NCBI GenBank assembly: GCA_030280995.1
Contig: JASXTE010000002.1
Coordinates: 41,562,683 to 41,626,682 of the forward strand
Reading direction: 5' to 3'
DNA length: 64,000 nt
From: Hemileia vastatrix
Lineage: Eukaryota > Basidiomycota > Pucciniomycetes > Pucciniales > Zaghouaniaceae
The notes beneath the pieces are model-generated. The model saw only the letters and a list, made by a program, of their open reading frames with translations. It was not told the DNA's origin and made no database searches. Within the stretch, counting starts at the first letter, position 1. The number at the start of each line of letters is the position of its first letter. Shown here one piece after another: positions 24,311-35,384 of the stretch. Made by a program: the position numbers and the translations under genes.

Positions 24311-25609
24311 AATCACCTTGGTAAATCTCATTATGATCAAAATAAACCCTCTACAAAGCCCCCAGAAAAATCTGGTAAACCCTCTGCCCCAGTTGCACCT
24401 AAAAAATATGCAACAAATACTTGTTATAAATGTAACAAACCATGGCAAAAGGGTCATGTTTGTGACAATAAAATTCATCTTGTTGAAAAAAATGAAGACA
24501 CTGATGAGGCTGAAATTGATTTCAATAATTCTTCTAGTGACTGTGAAAGTAATATCTCCTATGACAATGACTCTGCTAAAGATGTTTTAATGTTAGAACA
24601 GGATGTCCATCATTTAGATAATATATCGGAAAAATGTGTATTGGATTTATCTTCAGTGGAAAATGCTGAAATAATTAAAGATATTACTAAAAATTCTATA
24701 GCCATATCCCCTTTGAAAGCACCTGTTATCATTAATGGTAAAAATGATGACTTAGTTCTTGACTCTGGTGCTGGAGGAAGTGTAGTGTCTGAAAAAGCGT
24801 TAGCTTCAGTAGATAAGGATTATTTGAGTAAATTATTACCTATAACTTCTGAAAAATGGAGAGGTTATGGTTCCACCTTAATTCCTATTGGAAAATACAA
24901 AACCTCTGTATTCTTCAAATATAATGGTGGTTTTGTCAGAGCTGTTTGTGAATGTGTTGTCATGAAAAATGATAAATTAAGCAATTGGTTTATTATGGGT
25001 AATGATATTTTAACCATGTTTGGTGTGAAATTGGACCCAGAAAATAATTGCTTCACCTTGGGATTAAATGGCAAAAGGAAATTCAAAATTTTCTCCTCTA
25101 GAAAACCTTCTGGGCATCTGTTAAAGTCTTGTAACTCACTGATGCAGTGTAAAGGCAGACCAACAATTGAAATGGATGATTTATTAAATGAAATAAATAC
25201 TGCTTCTTTTGGTGATCAGTTGACTAGTGAGCAAAAGGATTCTATAATTGCCTCCATTACCTCTTTACTTATGGCTTTTGCTCATGGTTCTCATGTCTTA
25301 GGAAGTGTTCTGGAAGAAATGAAAATTACCTTATCCTGTAACTTGAGTGATATTCCTCCTAGTCTTAAGAAAAAACCATATCCTGCTTCTCCAACAAAAA
25401 GAAAGGATATTGAAGATAATATTGCCACATTATTGAAAATGAATATCATTGAGAAAGTGGATGTCACCCCCAAATATTGTGTCATCTCCCCGGTTTTAAT
25501 TTCTTATGAAAAAGATAAGGCTATATTATTTGGAGATTAAAGAGAATTAAACACTTATACTGTTGATGATATTTATTTTTTACCCAGAATTAATTCAATA
25601 CATGCTACC
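24311..25609 (+). pseudogene. Element A pol, part 1: zinc knuckle, protease, RT start
   Basis: After the AAT target duplication the element A frame resumes with a Lys/Pro/Ser-rich linker and a gag zinc knuckle, CYKCNKPWQKGHVC (about 24421-24462). An acidic spacer and the retropepsin active site LDSGAGGSVVS (about 24758) follow; this aspartic protease would mature the polyprotein. Next come the RT N-terminus (LKKKPYPASPTKRKDIEDNI) and KYCVISPVLISYEKDKA. TAA at 25538-25540 replaces the Tyr of GDYR seen in element B. The frame here is one base out of phase with gag across the AAT join, so an indel or a frameshift step separates gag and pol in this copy. Element B keeps both in one frame. Confidence 0.8.
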
Positions 25610-26776
25610 TTGCAAGGTGCAAATTTTATCAGTTGTCTGGATGGAAATAAAGGGTATCATAAAGTTCCTGCTGAGAAAAATTTTCAAAATTTTTTGCTTA
25701 TTGCTACTCATATGGGAATATATAAGTATGTTAGAATGCCATTTGGCCCTAAGAATTCCCCTTCAGTTTTTCAAAAAGTCATGGATAACACTTTCCATCA
25801 GGAGATAATTGAGGGATGGCTCATGGTGTATATTGATGATATCATATTTTTTTCTAAAACTTTTGATGAACATATGGTTCATTTAAATAGGGTTTTCCAA
25901 AAAATGGATGAAATAAATATGACCTTGTCTATAAAAAAGTGTAAATTTGGTTTTCAATCTTTGAAAGTCCTTGGCCATGTTGTGTCAGGCCTACAAATTG
26001 GTGTAGACCACAACAAAGTTGCTGCTATTCAAAATGTAATGGCACCAACTTCTGTAAGAGAAATCCAAAGTTTTTTGGGTATGTGTGGCTATGATTGACA
26101 ATATATTGAAAATTATCAATTCATTGCTTTGCCTCTTAGCAAACTAACTAGGAAAGATGTTGCATTCATCTGGAATATTAAATGTCAAAAAGCTTTTGAT
26201 ACATTAAAATGTTGCTTAATGACAGCCCATATCTTAGCTCTTCCAGATTTTAACAAACCATTTGTCCTGTATACAGATGCTAGCTTTATTGGTCTGGGTG
26301 CTGCCCTTCACCAGAAACAAATTATTAATGATAAATCCTCAGAGGTTGTAATTTGTTATATTTCAAGAACCTTGAGAAATAGTGAATTGAAATATGGTGC
26401 CACTCAATTATAGTGCTTAGCAGTTGTTTGGGCTCTTGAGAAGCTTCATTACTATCTAGATGACCAAAAGTTTGAATTGGTAACTGACTGTAGTGCTGTG
26501 AAGTCCCTCTTAAACCTGAAAACACCTAATAGACATATTTTCAGGTGACAACTTGCTGTTCAAGAATACAGAGGACAGATGACAATTATCCATAGGGCTA
26601 GAAATGTTCACTCCAATGTTGATATGCTGTCCAGATTGCCTCTGCCAAATAATGACTCAAATACTGCTTATGCACCTGAAGATGATACTGTTCATATCCA
26701 TGGTATATTTATATTTGATATGGAAGAAGAGTTATTGCAAGTAATACTGGATTCATATGATAAGATTGTGATTTAA
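25610..26776 (+). pseudogene. Element A pol, part 2: reverse transcriptase and RNase H
   Basis: RT copies element RNA into cDNA; RNase H removes the RNA strand. Visible are ISCLDGNKGYHKVPAEKNFQ, YVRMPFGPKNSPSVFQK, the intact catalytic box VYIDDIIFFSK (about 25825-25860), LGHVVSGLQIGVD and FLGMCGYD. The RNase H part has FVLYTDASFIGLGAALHQKQ, ELKYGATQL, CLAVVWALEKLHYYL and VTDCSAVKSLLNL. Nonsense codons are TGA at 26096-26098, TAG at 26411-26413 (Gln codon in element B) and TGA near 26546 (a Trp codon in this family, also a stop in B). They make the product inactive as a single polyprotein. Confidence 0.85.
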
Positions 26777-27994
26777 ATAAATTGGTTACTATCTTAAATG
26801 ATCCTAAGAATGCTTCAACTCAAGCATTGATAAAAACTCTTCCTGCAAAGTATCAAAATGCTTTGAGTAAAGAAAAGTTTTCTATTGAAGATAGTTATAT
26901 ATATTATAGAAGAAAGCTTACTAATGTAATTGTAATTCATCCTTCTATGAAAGAAACTATCCTCAAACTTTGTCATGATGACATATTAGCTGGTCATTTT
27001 GATCTTGAAAAAACATTGATTAGAATCAAAAACACTGCTTGGTGGGCTAATATGTCTGAAGACACAAAATTATATGTTGAATCTTGTGATTCCTGCCAAA
27101 AATCTAAAAGGTTGAAAGGTAAAAGAGCAGGGTTATTACAACATATTGAAGCACCTGATGCACCTTGGCAAATAATTAACATGGATTTTGTCACTGGTCT
27201 TCCTGTTGCAGGTAAAGACAGCTATAACTCTTGTTGGGTAATAGTAGATAGATTCACAAAATTGTGCAAATTTATTCCCACCCACAAAGATGTATCCACA
27301 AAAGAATTAGATTTCTTATGGTGATCTTATATGTTTAATATTATTGGTTTTCCAAAAGCCATTATCTCTGATAGAGATCCAAAATTTACTTCTGAGTTTT
27401 GGACCTCTTTGATGGATATTTGTGGCTGTGAGTTAAAGTTGTCTACAGCTCACCATCCTCAGACTGATGGTCTGGCTAAGAGAATGATTCAAACTCTGGA
27501 AGATATGATTAGAAGGTATTTTGCCTTTGGTTTAGAATATATAAATCCCATAAAGAATACACATTTAACAAGGATGATGAAGTGTTGATATCTACTGTCC
27601 ATTTCAATTTACAAGGTAACAATAAATTAAAAGATCCTTTTTAGGACAATTTGTTGTTAAAAGAATGGTTGGAGATAATGCAGTAAAAGTTGTATTATAT
27701 TCTCCATATGATATGAAACATCCTGTTTTTCCCATTTCTTTAATTAAGCCTCATACTTCCAACAGTGACTTATTTCCCAAAATAAGGGGAAGACCTAAGA
27801 AAAACCCTCAGGAAGTCACAGAAACTTCAGAAATTGATAAAATTCTCAATGATAGAATTATCACTTCTGAAAGAGGTACTGAATATTTATTGAGATATAA
27901 ATACCAATCATTTGAACATGGTGCATGGATAACTGGCAAGGAGATTTCAAATATTCCTACTCTGTTAAAAAAGTACAAAAAGAAAAAATCTTAG
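26777..27994 (+). pseudogene. Element A pol, part 3: integrase with internal deletion, and chromodomain
   Basis: Integrase inserts the cDNA. The zinc-binding HHCC part is present (HDDILAGHF...SCDSCQKSK, about 26970-27110), then MDFVTGLPVAG and [10 protein letters not shown] with the two catalytic Asp. The third catalytic residue is lost: where element B has [12 protein letters not shown], this copy has [12 protein letters not shown] (Glu to Lys, about 27472-27483). TGA at 27322-27324 replaces Trp. After FGLEY about 260 bases present in element B are missing, with the frame resuming at the HFNLQG block (about 27595). The C-terminus (27665-27994) includes PVFPISLIKPH and a chromodomain-like tail, EIDKILNDRIIT, GTEYLLRYK, WITGKEI, which in chromoviruses guides insertion to chromatin. 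It ends 34 bases before the 3' LTR. Confidence 0.85.
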
Positions 27995-28027
27995 CATTTT
28001 ATTTTTATTTTTTTTAGAGTGAGGAAG

Positions 28028-29313
28028 TGTCAGCCAGGCTATACCAGGAGCCCAGAAAATTATATGTTAATTTATTGGACCTGAAATAGGGCGTAAGAAT
28101 TGTATTTTATGTATATAAATTAATTTTTTATTGCATAATAAAATTATATAAGTATCTTATTAATAATAAGTGTTATATTAATTTTATTGTTATATAAATT
28201 TTTATACATTTAAATTAAGCTTAATATATTTTGTATTCTACAAATAATGGCTCATTTTTATTTATTTAATAATTATAGACGAATAATTAATTAATTACAA
28301 AACATATATTATAATTATATATGTAAAATTGACTTATAATGTAAATAAGTTAATTAATTCATTTTATATATTAAATAAAACTTCATATATTATTAAGCAA
28401 TAATATTGGGAGCTTCTTTTGACCCTTAATTGTCTCAGGAGAAATTATTAAATAAATTATAATACTTATTTAATAACATAGTATTAAAATACCCACTTTA
28501 AATTACGAATATCACTAAATTAATTATCTGTTTCATTTAAACTAATTATTGAATTAATTACATAGTTTAAACAATTACTTAAAATTGTTTTAAACTCAAT
28601 TGAATTTATTCCATAAATTTTGGCGTGAAAATAATTTTATTTGTTTTACTTAAAACCTTTACATATAACTATAATGTCTGTTTTTGATTATTTTTACTCA
28701 TCGTTCTCATGTTTCAGACTTACTTGGTTAATAATTATTTTAATTAAGTGTTTTGGGATGTTATGGTGGTAAAAGGATTAATTACTCACAGGTTTAAGTA
28801 AATTGTGTCATATTTTTCTCTTGATAGTCATGTTTCATTTTCTACTCTGTTATCTCTTTTTTTAGCTATTTCTAATTTGTATTTATTGATTGGTGGCGCT
28901 TCAGGGGTCCCTTGGTCTATAAAAGGGCCTTGGATAATCCCCTTTAAATCATCACTTACTATACAACCAAAACTTGAACATATTCTTAATATAATACATT
29001 TATATTATTTTTATTAGTATTAAAATTGTAATTTAAATTTTATATAACTAAGTACAGGTTGCTTTAAGTCTGATAGTAATAATAGTGTTTTCCGCGCAGA
29101 GATAATAATCCTTACTCTAAATAAATATTGTCATTTAATAAGCCTTATTTTTTGTGTTAGCTCTCAAATAAATTGTCGTTTCCCCTCTTTAATAAATTAA
29201 ATCATTTTATTATTTTACTTCTTTTCTCTCTTATAATCATTTTTCTTTCCTATTCCTCTTTCCTCTTCTTCTTCTTTCCCCGTTCTTTCCTTCTTCTAGA
29301 TGACTGGCTGACA
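28028..29313 (+). repeat. 3' LTR of element A
   Basis: 1286 bp with intact ends TGTCAGCC and GGCTGACA, preceded by the purine tract AGAGTGAGGAAG and followed by the duplicated ATTTG. The TATA box is at 28918-28927. The high similarity to the 5' LTR indicates a fairly young insertion. Confidence 0.9.
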
Positions 29314-29415
29314 ATTTGTGTATTCTAATTTATTTCTCCCATGTATAGTCCATGTGTTTAACATAACTTATAAGTACTTTTAACTCAGTCCTGGGATATC
29401 CAGGCTGACAGATTC

Positions 29416-29533
29416 TCAGTAAAAAGAAGTTTGGGGGGCACAATATGGAATATTTTAAAAAATAATCATGGTTGATTTGGTGGAAAAAAGAGGTATTTTG
29501 AAATGGAAGATTTCTAAATTTGACACACCCTAA
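29416..29533. repeat. Repeat G, copy 1 (right part)
   Basis: This continues exactly where 7214 stops and matches 58578-58690. It ends GATTTCTAAATTTGACACACCCTA, the decayed form of the TIR-like end at 58690. Confidence 0.75.
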
Positions 29534-30125
29534 TTATAATATAAGTTTTTAATTAATTAATTATTAATTTATAAACATTAAATTCATAAAAAGGTGTCAA
29601 TTTTTATAAAATATAATATAATTTACTTGTATTTAAATTTATATACAATTTAAGTAATAAAAAAATTATTATAACATTTATTTTAAGTATATTGTTATAT
29701 AATACTTTTTTTCAATATAATATTAATTTTTATACATTATTTACATAAATTTTGTCTCTCATTTATGTCCAAGTAATTTATGATAAGATTTAATTGACTT
29801 TTGGTATAGCCTGGCTCACATAAGATCACATTTTTTCAATTTAAATTGGGGAGTGTCTAGTTTAAAATTAAAAAAATTAAATAATTATTTTAAACATTTT
29901 GTAGCTTTCTGGACTGGCTTAACTGTGGGGAGGGTTTATTTCAACATGCCATTACATAATTAAATCTTTTATGCTTCAACATTGTTTTGAAAAATGTTCA
30001 CATGTACTTCAATAAATAATCAAGCTAGCTTTATCAGAGTTTCAATGTATTTTCACTATTTGTTCATTATTTTTTCATCACTGCATCAATGTGTTCTCAA
30101 TTAGATGTGAATTTGGGCTCAAGGT
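29534..30125. other. AT-rich spacer
   Basis: Long A/T runs without a frame or a recognisable repeat end. Confidence 0.3.
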
Positions 30126-30866
30126 GTCATGTTTTACATGACACTCCAAGAAAAAGTACCTCAACTAGCTCACTATTCAAGCATCAACTCCACTAGCAAC
30201 GTGTGAAAAGAAACCTTGGGGAAATTACATTATATTGGGTTCTTTAATTAGTCACCCTATTAAAACTTTAAAGCATACGAAATGTAAAGACGCTTATACT
30301 TTTCAAGCATAAAAAATGTACACAAAATCTAGCATTAAGTTTGAGGCAATATTAGAAAAGAGGGTAATTGTGGATCTGAGGGTTAATCAGGAGGTCTGTG
30401 AAATAGGAAGAGGTCAGAAGGGATATAAGGTTAAATGATTGATGGGAACTATGGTGGATTAAATGAGTCTGTGGGTATATGATGGCTGGGTGATTAATGG
30501 GTCACTATGAGGATATATAGGATATTTAAAAGGGTTACATCACACTTTTTATTTTTTGAGTTTCAAGAATCCCAGGCCCTGTTGCAGAGTCTGGCTTCAG
30601 GAGTTGGAAGAGTGAAGGTTCAAGGTCTTCACATGTGGATACACTGTTTGAAAGTATAGTCCTTGGGAGCAGTGAAACAAGGAAGGTCTGATGGGTCAAA
30701 ATATATGGATCCTGCCATTCCCGGTGATTGAACAACAATTAAGAGAAAAGAGATGAAATAAAATTTTTTATAAATGATGTGTAGATGATGAAGAGAAAGT
30801 GGAAGTTCAGTAGGGTGGTTGCGGAGCATTGTGCATGGAATTGGCTCATTCCTTTTTTTTAAAAGT
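30126..30866 (+). mobile_element. C-type LTR fragment, plus orientation
   Basis: It starts TGTCATGTTTTACATGACAC, which parallels the complement of the C-element LTR end (TGTCAGGCGCCACGTGACAC). The interior shares G-rich blocks (GAGGGTTAATCAGGAGG, GGTTATTAATGGG types) and a TATA-like site near 30525-30535 in the same order as the minus strand of the C LTR. It is strongly diverged, and the 3' end is not defined. The short frames inside (about 30535-30829) are not convincing genes. Confidence 0.5.
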
Positions 30867-31275
30867 GTGAAAAGTCTGTCAAGACTTTAAACTGAAGAAT
30901 GGTATAGTCCAACAAGACTATAAAATTGAGGATGGTTTAATTATTAAGTCCTTCAGGACTTTAAACTGATAATGTGATGTTGGTGTAATTCTGGCAGAGG
31001 GAATTTAAAGGGGGAGTCTCTGAATTTAGTTAAGGCAAGTGTAGGGGTAACTGATGAGAGGGCTTCCCTGTAGAACAGCTACCCCAGAATGTTAGTTTAT
31101 TTCTTTGTTCTTCTATGGTTTTATTTCTGGTTCTGTCTTTATGATTTAGGTTTCGAGTCCCTAAAAAATATAAACTAAGGGTTTTGATTCCCCCAAGACT
31201 ATAAAATAAGGGCTTTTAGTCACCCAATACTTAAAACTGAGGATTATTCCCCCAAGAATCTTAACTGAGGAATTT
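30867..31275. repeat. Degenerate ~35-bp repeats with AAGACTxTAAAACTGAGG core
   Basis: Units such as AGTCTGTCAAGACTTTAAAC, AGTCCAACAAGACTATAAAA and AGTCCTTCAGGACTTTAAAC stand in tandem at 30867-30985. Further units with CCCCCAAGACTATAAAAT follow at 31150-31270. Several contain small internal inverted repeats (AAGTCCTTCAGGACTT). Function is unknown. Confidence 0.6.
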
Positions 31276-31620
31276 ATTTATGGTTGGCTACATTCAAAAA
31301 GTCTGGAAAGTGGTCAATTTTTTATTTCTAAGTCAAGAATTTCAGGCAAGAATCAATTACAGAGGAGAATCAAGAGATGAAAAAAAGTGTTCAGCATTAG
31401 TCTTGAACTGGTGGATGAGGTATCTTCTTTTCTCAATTTTCTGTGGATATTTGGCAGGAGTGGATTGGAAGTAGTTTAAAATGAGATGTTTTTGTTGGGA
31501 ATAGTGTTGTTGGAATTTGTCCTTAATGGTTGGCTATTTTTTGGGTGGTGTTGTTTCAATGGTACCCACATTGTCATCATCACTGTCTGGATTGAAATGT
31601 ACTGGAAATTCATCAGTTTA
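31276..31620. other. Spacer without supported gene
   Basis: Two short plus-strand frames (31280-31474, 31486-31680) have no recognisable motif and overlap the minus-strand Cys-motif gene region. I do not support them as genes. Confidence 0.3.
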
Positions 31621-31624
31621 AATT

Positions 31625-31948
31625 TCAGTATGGATAAGTATTGGTTTTACCATCAGAAGGACCAGTTATGGCAGAAATAGTGGTTATAGTGGTGCTGCCA
31701 CTCTTTTTGGAAGGGTTTAACTTATTGATTAATCTGGGTATCAAGATGGAAGGCCTAGATCTTTTGGTTTTGCTGGAAGATGGACCAGGTTGAGGGGATG
31801 ATGAATCTGTTGCAGATGATAATGTACCAAGTCTGGAGCAAGATTTATTTCTGGAATAGTAGGCATCACAAGCAGTTCTGTATGTATGAATTGGTGGTGT
31901 TATGGTGCAGATGAGGTTATGGTCAATACAGTATTGACAGGGACCCAT
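31625..31948 (-). CDS. Small Cys-motif protein of the retroelement-associated family
   Basis: ATG at 31948; 107 codons. The N-terminus reads MGPCQYCIDHNLIC, then HTYRTACDAYYSRNKSC about 15 residues later: a C-x2-C-x2-H...C...C arrangement that could bind zinc. A Ser/Pro-rich region with a basic KTKRSRPS stretch follows. It closely parallels the N-terminus at 62182 (DQSCSFCQQH, LNFRPALEIYFRYHKTC) and more loosely 46170 and 60864. It lies between a C-type LTR fragment and repeat E, in a region made of C-family debris. It may be only the first exon, since relatives have a short intron downstream. Function is unknown; a nucleic-acid-binding or transcription-factor-like role is a guess from the motif. 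Confidence 0.5.
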   Translation of the reverse strand: MGPCQYCIDHNLICTITPPIHTYRTACDAYYSRNKSCSRLGTLSSATDSSSPQPGPSSSKTKRSRPSILIPRLINKLNPSKKSGSTTITTISAITGPSDGKTNTYPY

Positions 31949-32029
31949 TTCAGAGATTTATTTTGAAAAATGTGTTAACATGGTGGTTTTGGGGAAGGAG
32001 AATGCAGAAATTCTCAATTGGAGGGAGGA

Positions 32030-33112
32030 TGTGGTCTTCCAACATTTGCAGAGGCATTTTTTGGTCTATTTGGTGCTGTTTTGATATGTCTTAATTGACA
32101 TTGGTTTAATAATTGGATGTTTTTCTGGTTTTAGTCAATGAATATTGCCACTATGGGTATGTGGGTACTACTATTGGATAGCCCTGGTTTTTTCTACATT
32201 TTAGGTCTTCATGATATTTTTCATATTCAAAGTTTTAAGAGGTTATTTGTTTACTTTTCATTTTTAAAAGATAGCTGTTTAATTTTTTTCTTGTGTTTTA
32301 CAGACTAACCTTAAGTCTTAGGTTTAAGTGCTTAGTACAATTAAGTAGAGCTAATTTGGCTATATATTTTATGTCACAATGTTGTCATAGCTTAATATTG
32401 TGTTTTAAGGGTTTTAGTAGTTGTGGTGGATTTTTCTAAGTATTTTAGGCTTTATTGGAGGTTATTGGTGGTTTTCTGCTTTCAGGGAGGCCTGGCTGCT
32501 TATTGGCGGGCTGCCCTCCTTGGTTATAGAAGGCTGGGGAGCATTGCTAGAAGGTTTTTATTCAATTTGGCTGCCAAAAAAGCCAAATTTGTTGCTGTGC
32601 ATGGATTTTGTTAGGTAGTGGCCTGTGTGTAAATACTGAATAAGACAGTTTTGGGGCATATTAATTATCATAAAACCATCTGGTAGTGATATAATTGTTG
32701 TTTCTCACTCAGTTTTAACTGTTTTTTGGCCACAATTGGCTGTGTTTGTTGAAAGGTTAGTTCTTTATTCAACTCAACTTTGGAAACTGGTTTCTCTTGT
32801 GTAGCTTTGCAACATGCATCAAGTATTATTTCTGTTTTCTTTGCAACAAGGTCACAGTGTTTTTGTTTTCTGGTGTGGATGTTTCTGAATTTCTGGTTTC
32901 TGCTTCTATTATTCTCAGTGGTTTTTAATGTCTACTTTCTTGACTTGTAAAGCAATAAAGAAGTGTGTTGGAAGGGGTATAGTTACAGTCTCTAAGTTAC
33001 TGTAGAAAATAAATCTCACCTGGTATTTTCTCAAAGGGACAGGGGTTTTTCTCTCCAGTTTACTCCAACTCCCTTGGTCAAGGTCTATAGCTAGTAGTAT
33101 AGTATTGTCTAC
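32030..33112 (+). repeat. Repeat E, copy 2 (about 1.1 kb)
   Basis: Inverted relative to 7234-8337. The ends read TGTGGTCTTCCAACATT (about 32031) and TAGTATTGTCTACA (to 33112). It sits inside a C-type gag remnant: C-family gag sequence begins immediately right of it at about 33113. No conserved coding frame. Confidence 0.65.
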
Positions 33113-33381
33113 ACTTGGGCTGATGGTGCCTTGTGCATGGTATCCTCTCCTTTATCTTATTCACTGGAGTACTAAAAATCCTGGGTGAAATCCTCTACAG
33201 ATTGAATTGAATGTTTGTGCTCCCTTAAATCTAGCGGTTCCAGAGAGTGAGTGTGAGAAACAGGACATAATGAGGTTGGCTTATCCCTAGCATGAGCTCT
33301 AGTAGTAGTTCCAATGGGAGGAGGAGTGCATTGAACAGGCACTATATTTAGATTTAGCACCTGAAAGTTGTAGTAGTACAA
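33113..33381 (-). pseudogene. C-family gag N-terminus remnant
   Basis: The minus-strand translation PVSHTHSLEPLDLRE followed by HSIQSVEDFTQDF matches element C gag (PVSHTHSLEPLDLRERGHSV). The position of the C start codon is ATA here instead of ATG (about 33352), and an in-frame stop follows TQDF. The rest of gag is displaced by repeat E. It lies just inside an LTR fragment, as in element C. Confidence 0.75.
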
Positions 33382-33413
33382 AGAATGAGAACTATGGAGA
33401 ATTAAAATATACT

Positions 33414-33690
33414 ATCACCAGGCAATCTTTACACAAGATTGAGGGTGATCCCAAAGTAAGTGAGATAACAGGATAAGGGAAATTACAACTTTGAAGCACA
33501 GAGGATTACTTCAAGGTATTGATTTGAAGATAGACCTAGCTAACTGACAATGATTTGAGATAATCTTTCAGGAACAATTAATGTATATAGTAAGGACACT
33601 AGCTATTGTGATAAATCTCACATAGGGTTGCAACTTAATAATCAAAGGAAAGATTTTAGAATTTTAGGATTTAATTTATAAAACATATTT
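33414..33690 (-). mobile_element. C-family LTR fragment
   Basis: It begins TATCACCAGGCAATCT, compare TGTCACCGGACGATCT at 52938, and runs about 270 bases parallel to the C LTR (GAGGGTGATCCCAAAG, GAAGCACAGAGGATT, AATAATCAAAGGAAAG). It stops at an AT-rich centre near 33730, beyond which a second fragment of the same LTR runs in the opposite direction. Confidence 0.75.
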
Positions 33691-33777
33691 TTGATAGTAA
33701 TCAAACTCTTATTAGGCCATTTTTATATTTGTAATTTTCTTTTTTAATAATTAATTGCATTAAATATTAAAATACTA

Positions 33778-33890
33778 AAATCTTTTCTTTGATTATTAAG
33801 TTGAAACCCTTTGTGAGATTTATCACAATAATTTGTGCCCATACCATATACATTAATTCTTCCTCAAAGATTATGTCAAACCATTGTCAG
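33778..33890 (+). mobile_element. C-family LTR fragment, opposite orientation, left piece
   Basis: This is the inverted counterpart of 33530-33680 (TTGATTATTAAGTTGAAACC, TTGTGAGATTTATCAC). Its other half is at 43585-43715, because element B is inserted between them with TSD GTCAG. Together with 33414-33690 it makes a roughly 270-bp-arm inverted repeat with an ~85-base AT-rich centre. Confidence 0.75.
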
Positions 33891-35384
33891 TGTCAGCCTG
33901 TATATCCCCAGGAATGAGTAAAAAGTACTTATAAGTTATGTTAAACACATGAACTATACATGGGAACAATAAATGAGAGTACACAAACAGTATACATAAG
34001 TAAAATTATGATAATACACAAAAAATGCCATTATAACACTTTATATACACGCATATATCCACCTTTTATAAGTCTTATGTACTTAATATTAAGTTGGAAT
34101 ATGTTAGGGTAACCTTAAGAACCTTAATTATAAGGCTACATAATTTCTAAGTATACTCAAAGCTGTTTTTTTCATTGTTTTATGCAAAAAACTAGAAATG
34201 CGCTTTATTTCACTTAAAAGTTGATTATATGCGCTATAAATTTAAGAATATTTAAAATGCACTTTAAAAGGTCAATTTTTCTCATTTAGGACTATTGATT
34301 TGGCTACTTAAATGCATAAAAATAACACTTTTCAAATTTGGTGTTTTTTATGCCAGAAATGGCTTCTGTGTACTGGCCACATACTGCCTGCATTTTTCCT
34401 GTGTGAATAGCTTCATTTTTAGCAAAGTTAGCCTTTTCACACTATAATTACCCCACATTCTACGCCCACTTTGGGGAAACACACTAAAATAAGCGACAGG
34501 CGCTTATTTAGTGTCCTAGCTTAATTAATAATGCATTGACCCTCTTTATATGCACTAATTTCATTAATAACCTCACTCTTGGCGCCTTATTTCATTACCA
34601 CGCTTGAATTCGCCTAAATTTAGTCAAGGATTTACCCATGAAAGTGCCTGCCAAGGACTGCATGTAGTTACCCCACATCTCACGCTCTTTTTTGAGTTTT
34701 TGGGTGGTTTCTCAGTCAATATTGGTCATTTTTGAATGGGAATTTCACATAGTATAATGTCAGGATTAGCCCCATCATTTCTACAGTGAATCCCCCTTAT
34801 TATTAAGCTCTTATTAACCTTAAATTTCCTTCTTTAGTCTTTTATATTGATGTATAATACGCATATACTCTCTTTTTTACTTATTCTTTAATTTTGATGG
34901 ATTTTCCCTATTATTCCAGGAATTTGGCGGTAGTTACTTTTCTAACTTTGTTATGGGTCACTAGGGATGTTGATGGGCATGTCTAATTGTTGGATGGAGG
35001 CTTCATTAACTGTTTATTGGACTGGTAAATAAAGGGATTCATTGGGGAGCTCAATGTGTATACAAGGAGGAGGTTTTTGGTCTTTTTTTCTACATTCTTT
35101 ATCATAACAATTTAAACATATAACCAATACATTTACAATACATATCAATAGGACTTATAAAGTCTTTGAATAGTATCTGAATGTATTAAATGTATTTTCT
35201 ACCAACCATAAAGATTGTAAGCCATATATAATTAGTGAGATTAGAATTACTGTGACTCTAATATTGAGTTATATTTTAATACTTATTGGATTTGTACTAC
35301 AGTATTCATATAGGACCATTAAATCTTCTAGACAACTGACCATTCAAGCCATTTCACATCTTTGTACTTGACCTCAGCCTGACA
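33891..35384 (+). repeat. 5' LTR of element B
   Basis: 1494 bp, TGTCAGCCTG...CAGCCTGACA. The promoter region near 35052 (GTGTATACAAGG) has lost the TATAAAAGG form that the 3' copy keeps. The solo LTR at 7215-29410 belongs to this family. Confidence 0.9.

Larger units (their letters stand above)
9709..29313 (+). mobile_element. Ty3/Gypsy chromovirus-like element A, 19.6 kb, nested
   Basis: The element is bounded by LTRs starting TGTCAGCC and ending GGCTGACA, flanked by the 5-bp duplication ATTTG (9704-9708 and 29314-29318). It lies inside the B-type solo LTR. The order is 5' LTR 9709-11008, PBS-like site, leader, gag 11686-13860, then pol 24311-27994 with protease, RT, RNase H, integrase and chromodomain, a polypurine tract (AGAGTGAGGAAG, 28016-28027) and 3' LTR 28028-29313. 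It is split between gag and pol by the 10.45-kb element T. Several nonsense codons and a ~260-base deletion in pol make it non-autonomous. Confidence 0.92.
7215..29410 (-). mobile_element. B-family solo LTR, minus orientation, split by later insertions
   Basis: Read on the minus strand this begins TGTCAGCCTGG (29410 downward) and ends at about 7215 with the B-family end ...CTCAGCCTGA. The host-proximal base pair is degenerate (CT instead of TG). It is flanked by GATTC at 7210-7214 and 29411-29415. After removing element A (9709-29313 plus one ATTTG) and the 1.1-kb insertion E, about 1.48 kb remains, matching the 1494-bp LTR of element B. Only one LTR length and no internal region are present, so it is a solo LTR formed by LTR-LTR recombination before A and E arrived. 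Confidence 0.85.

Noticed and set aside
32421..32618. Overlapping plus-strand frames in repeat E (Trp/Leu-rich)
   Set aside because: The other copy of E does not preserve either frame.
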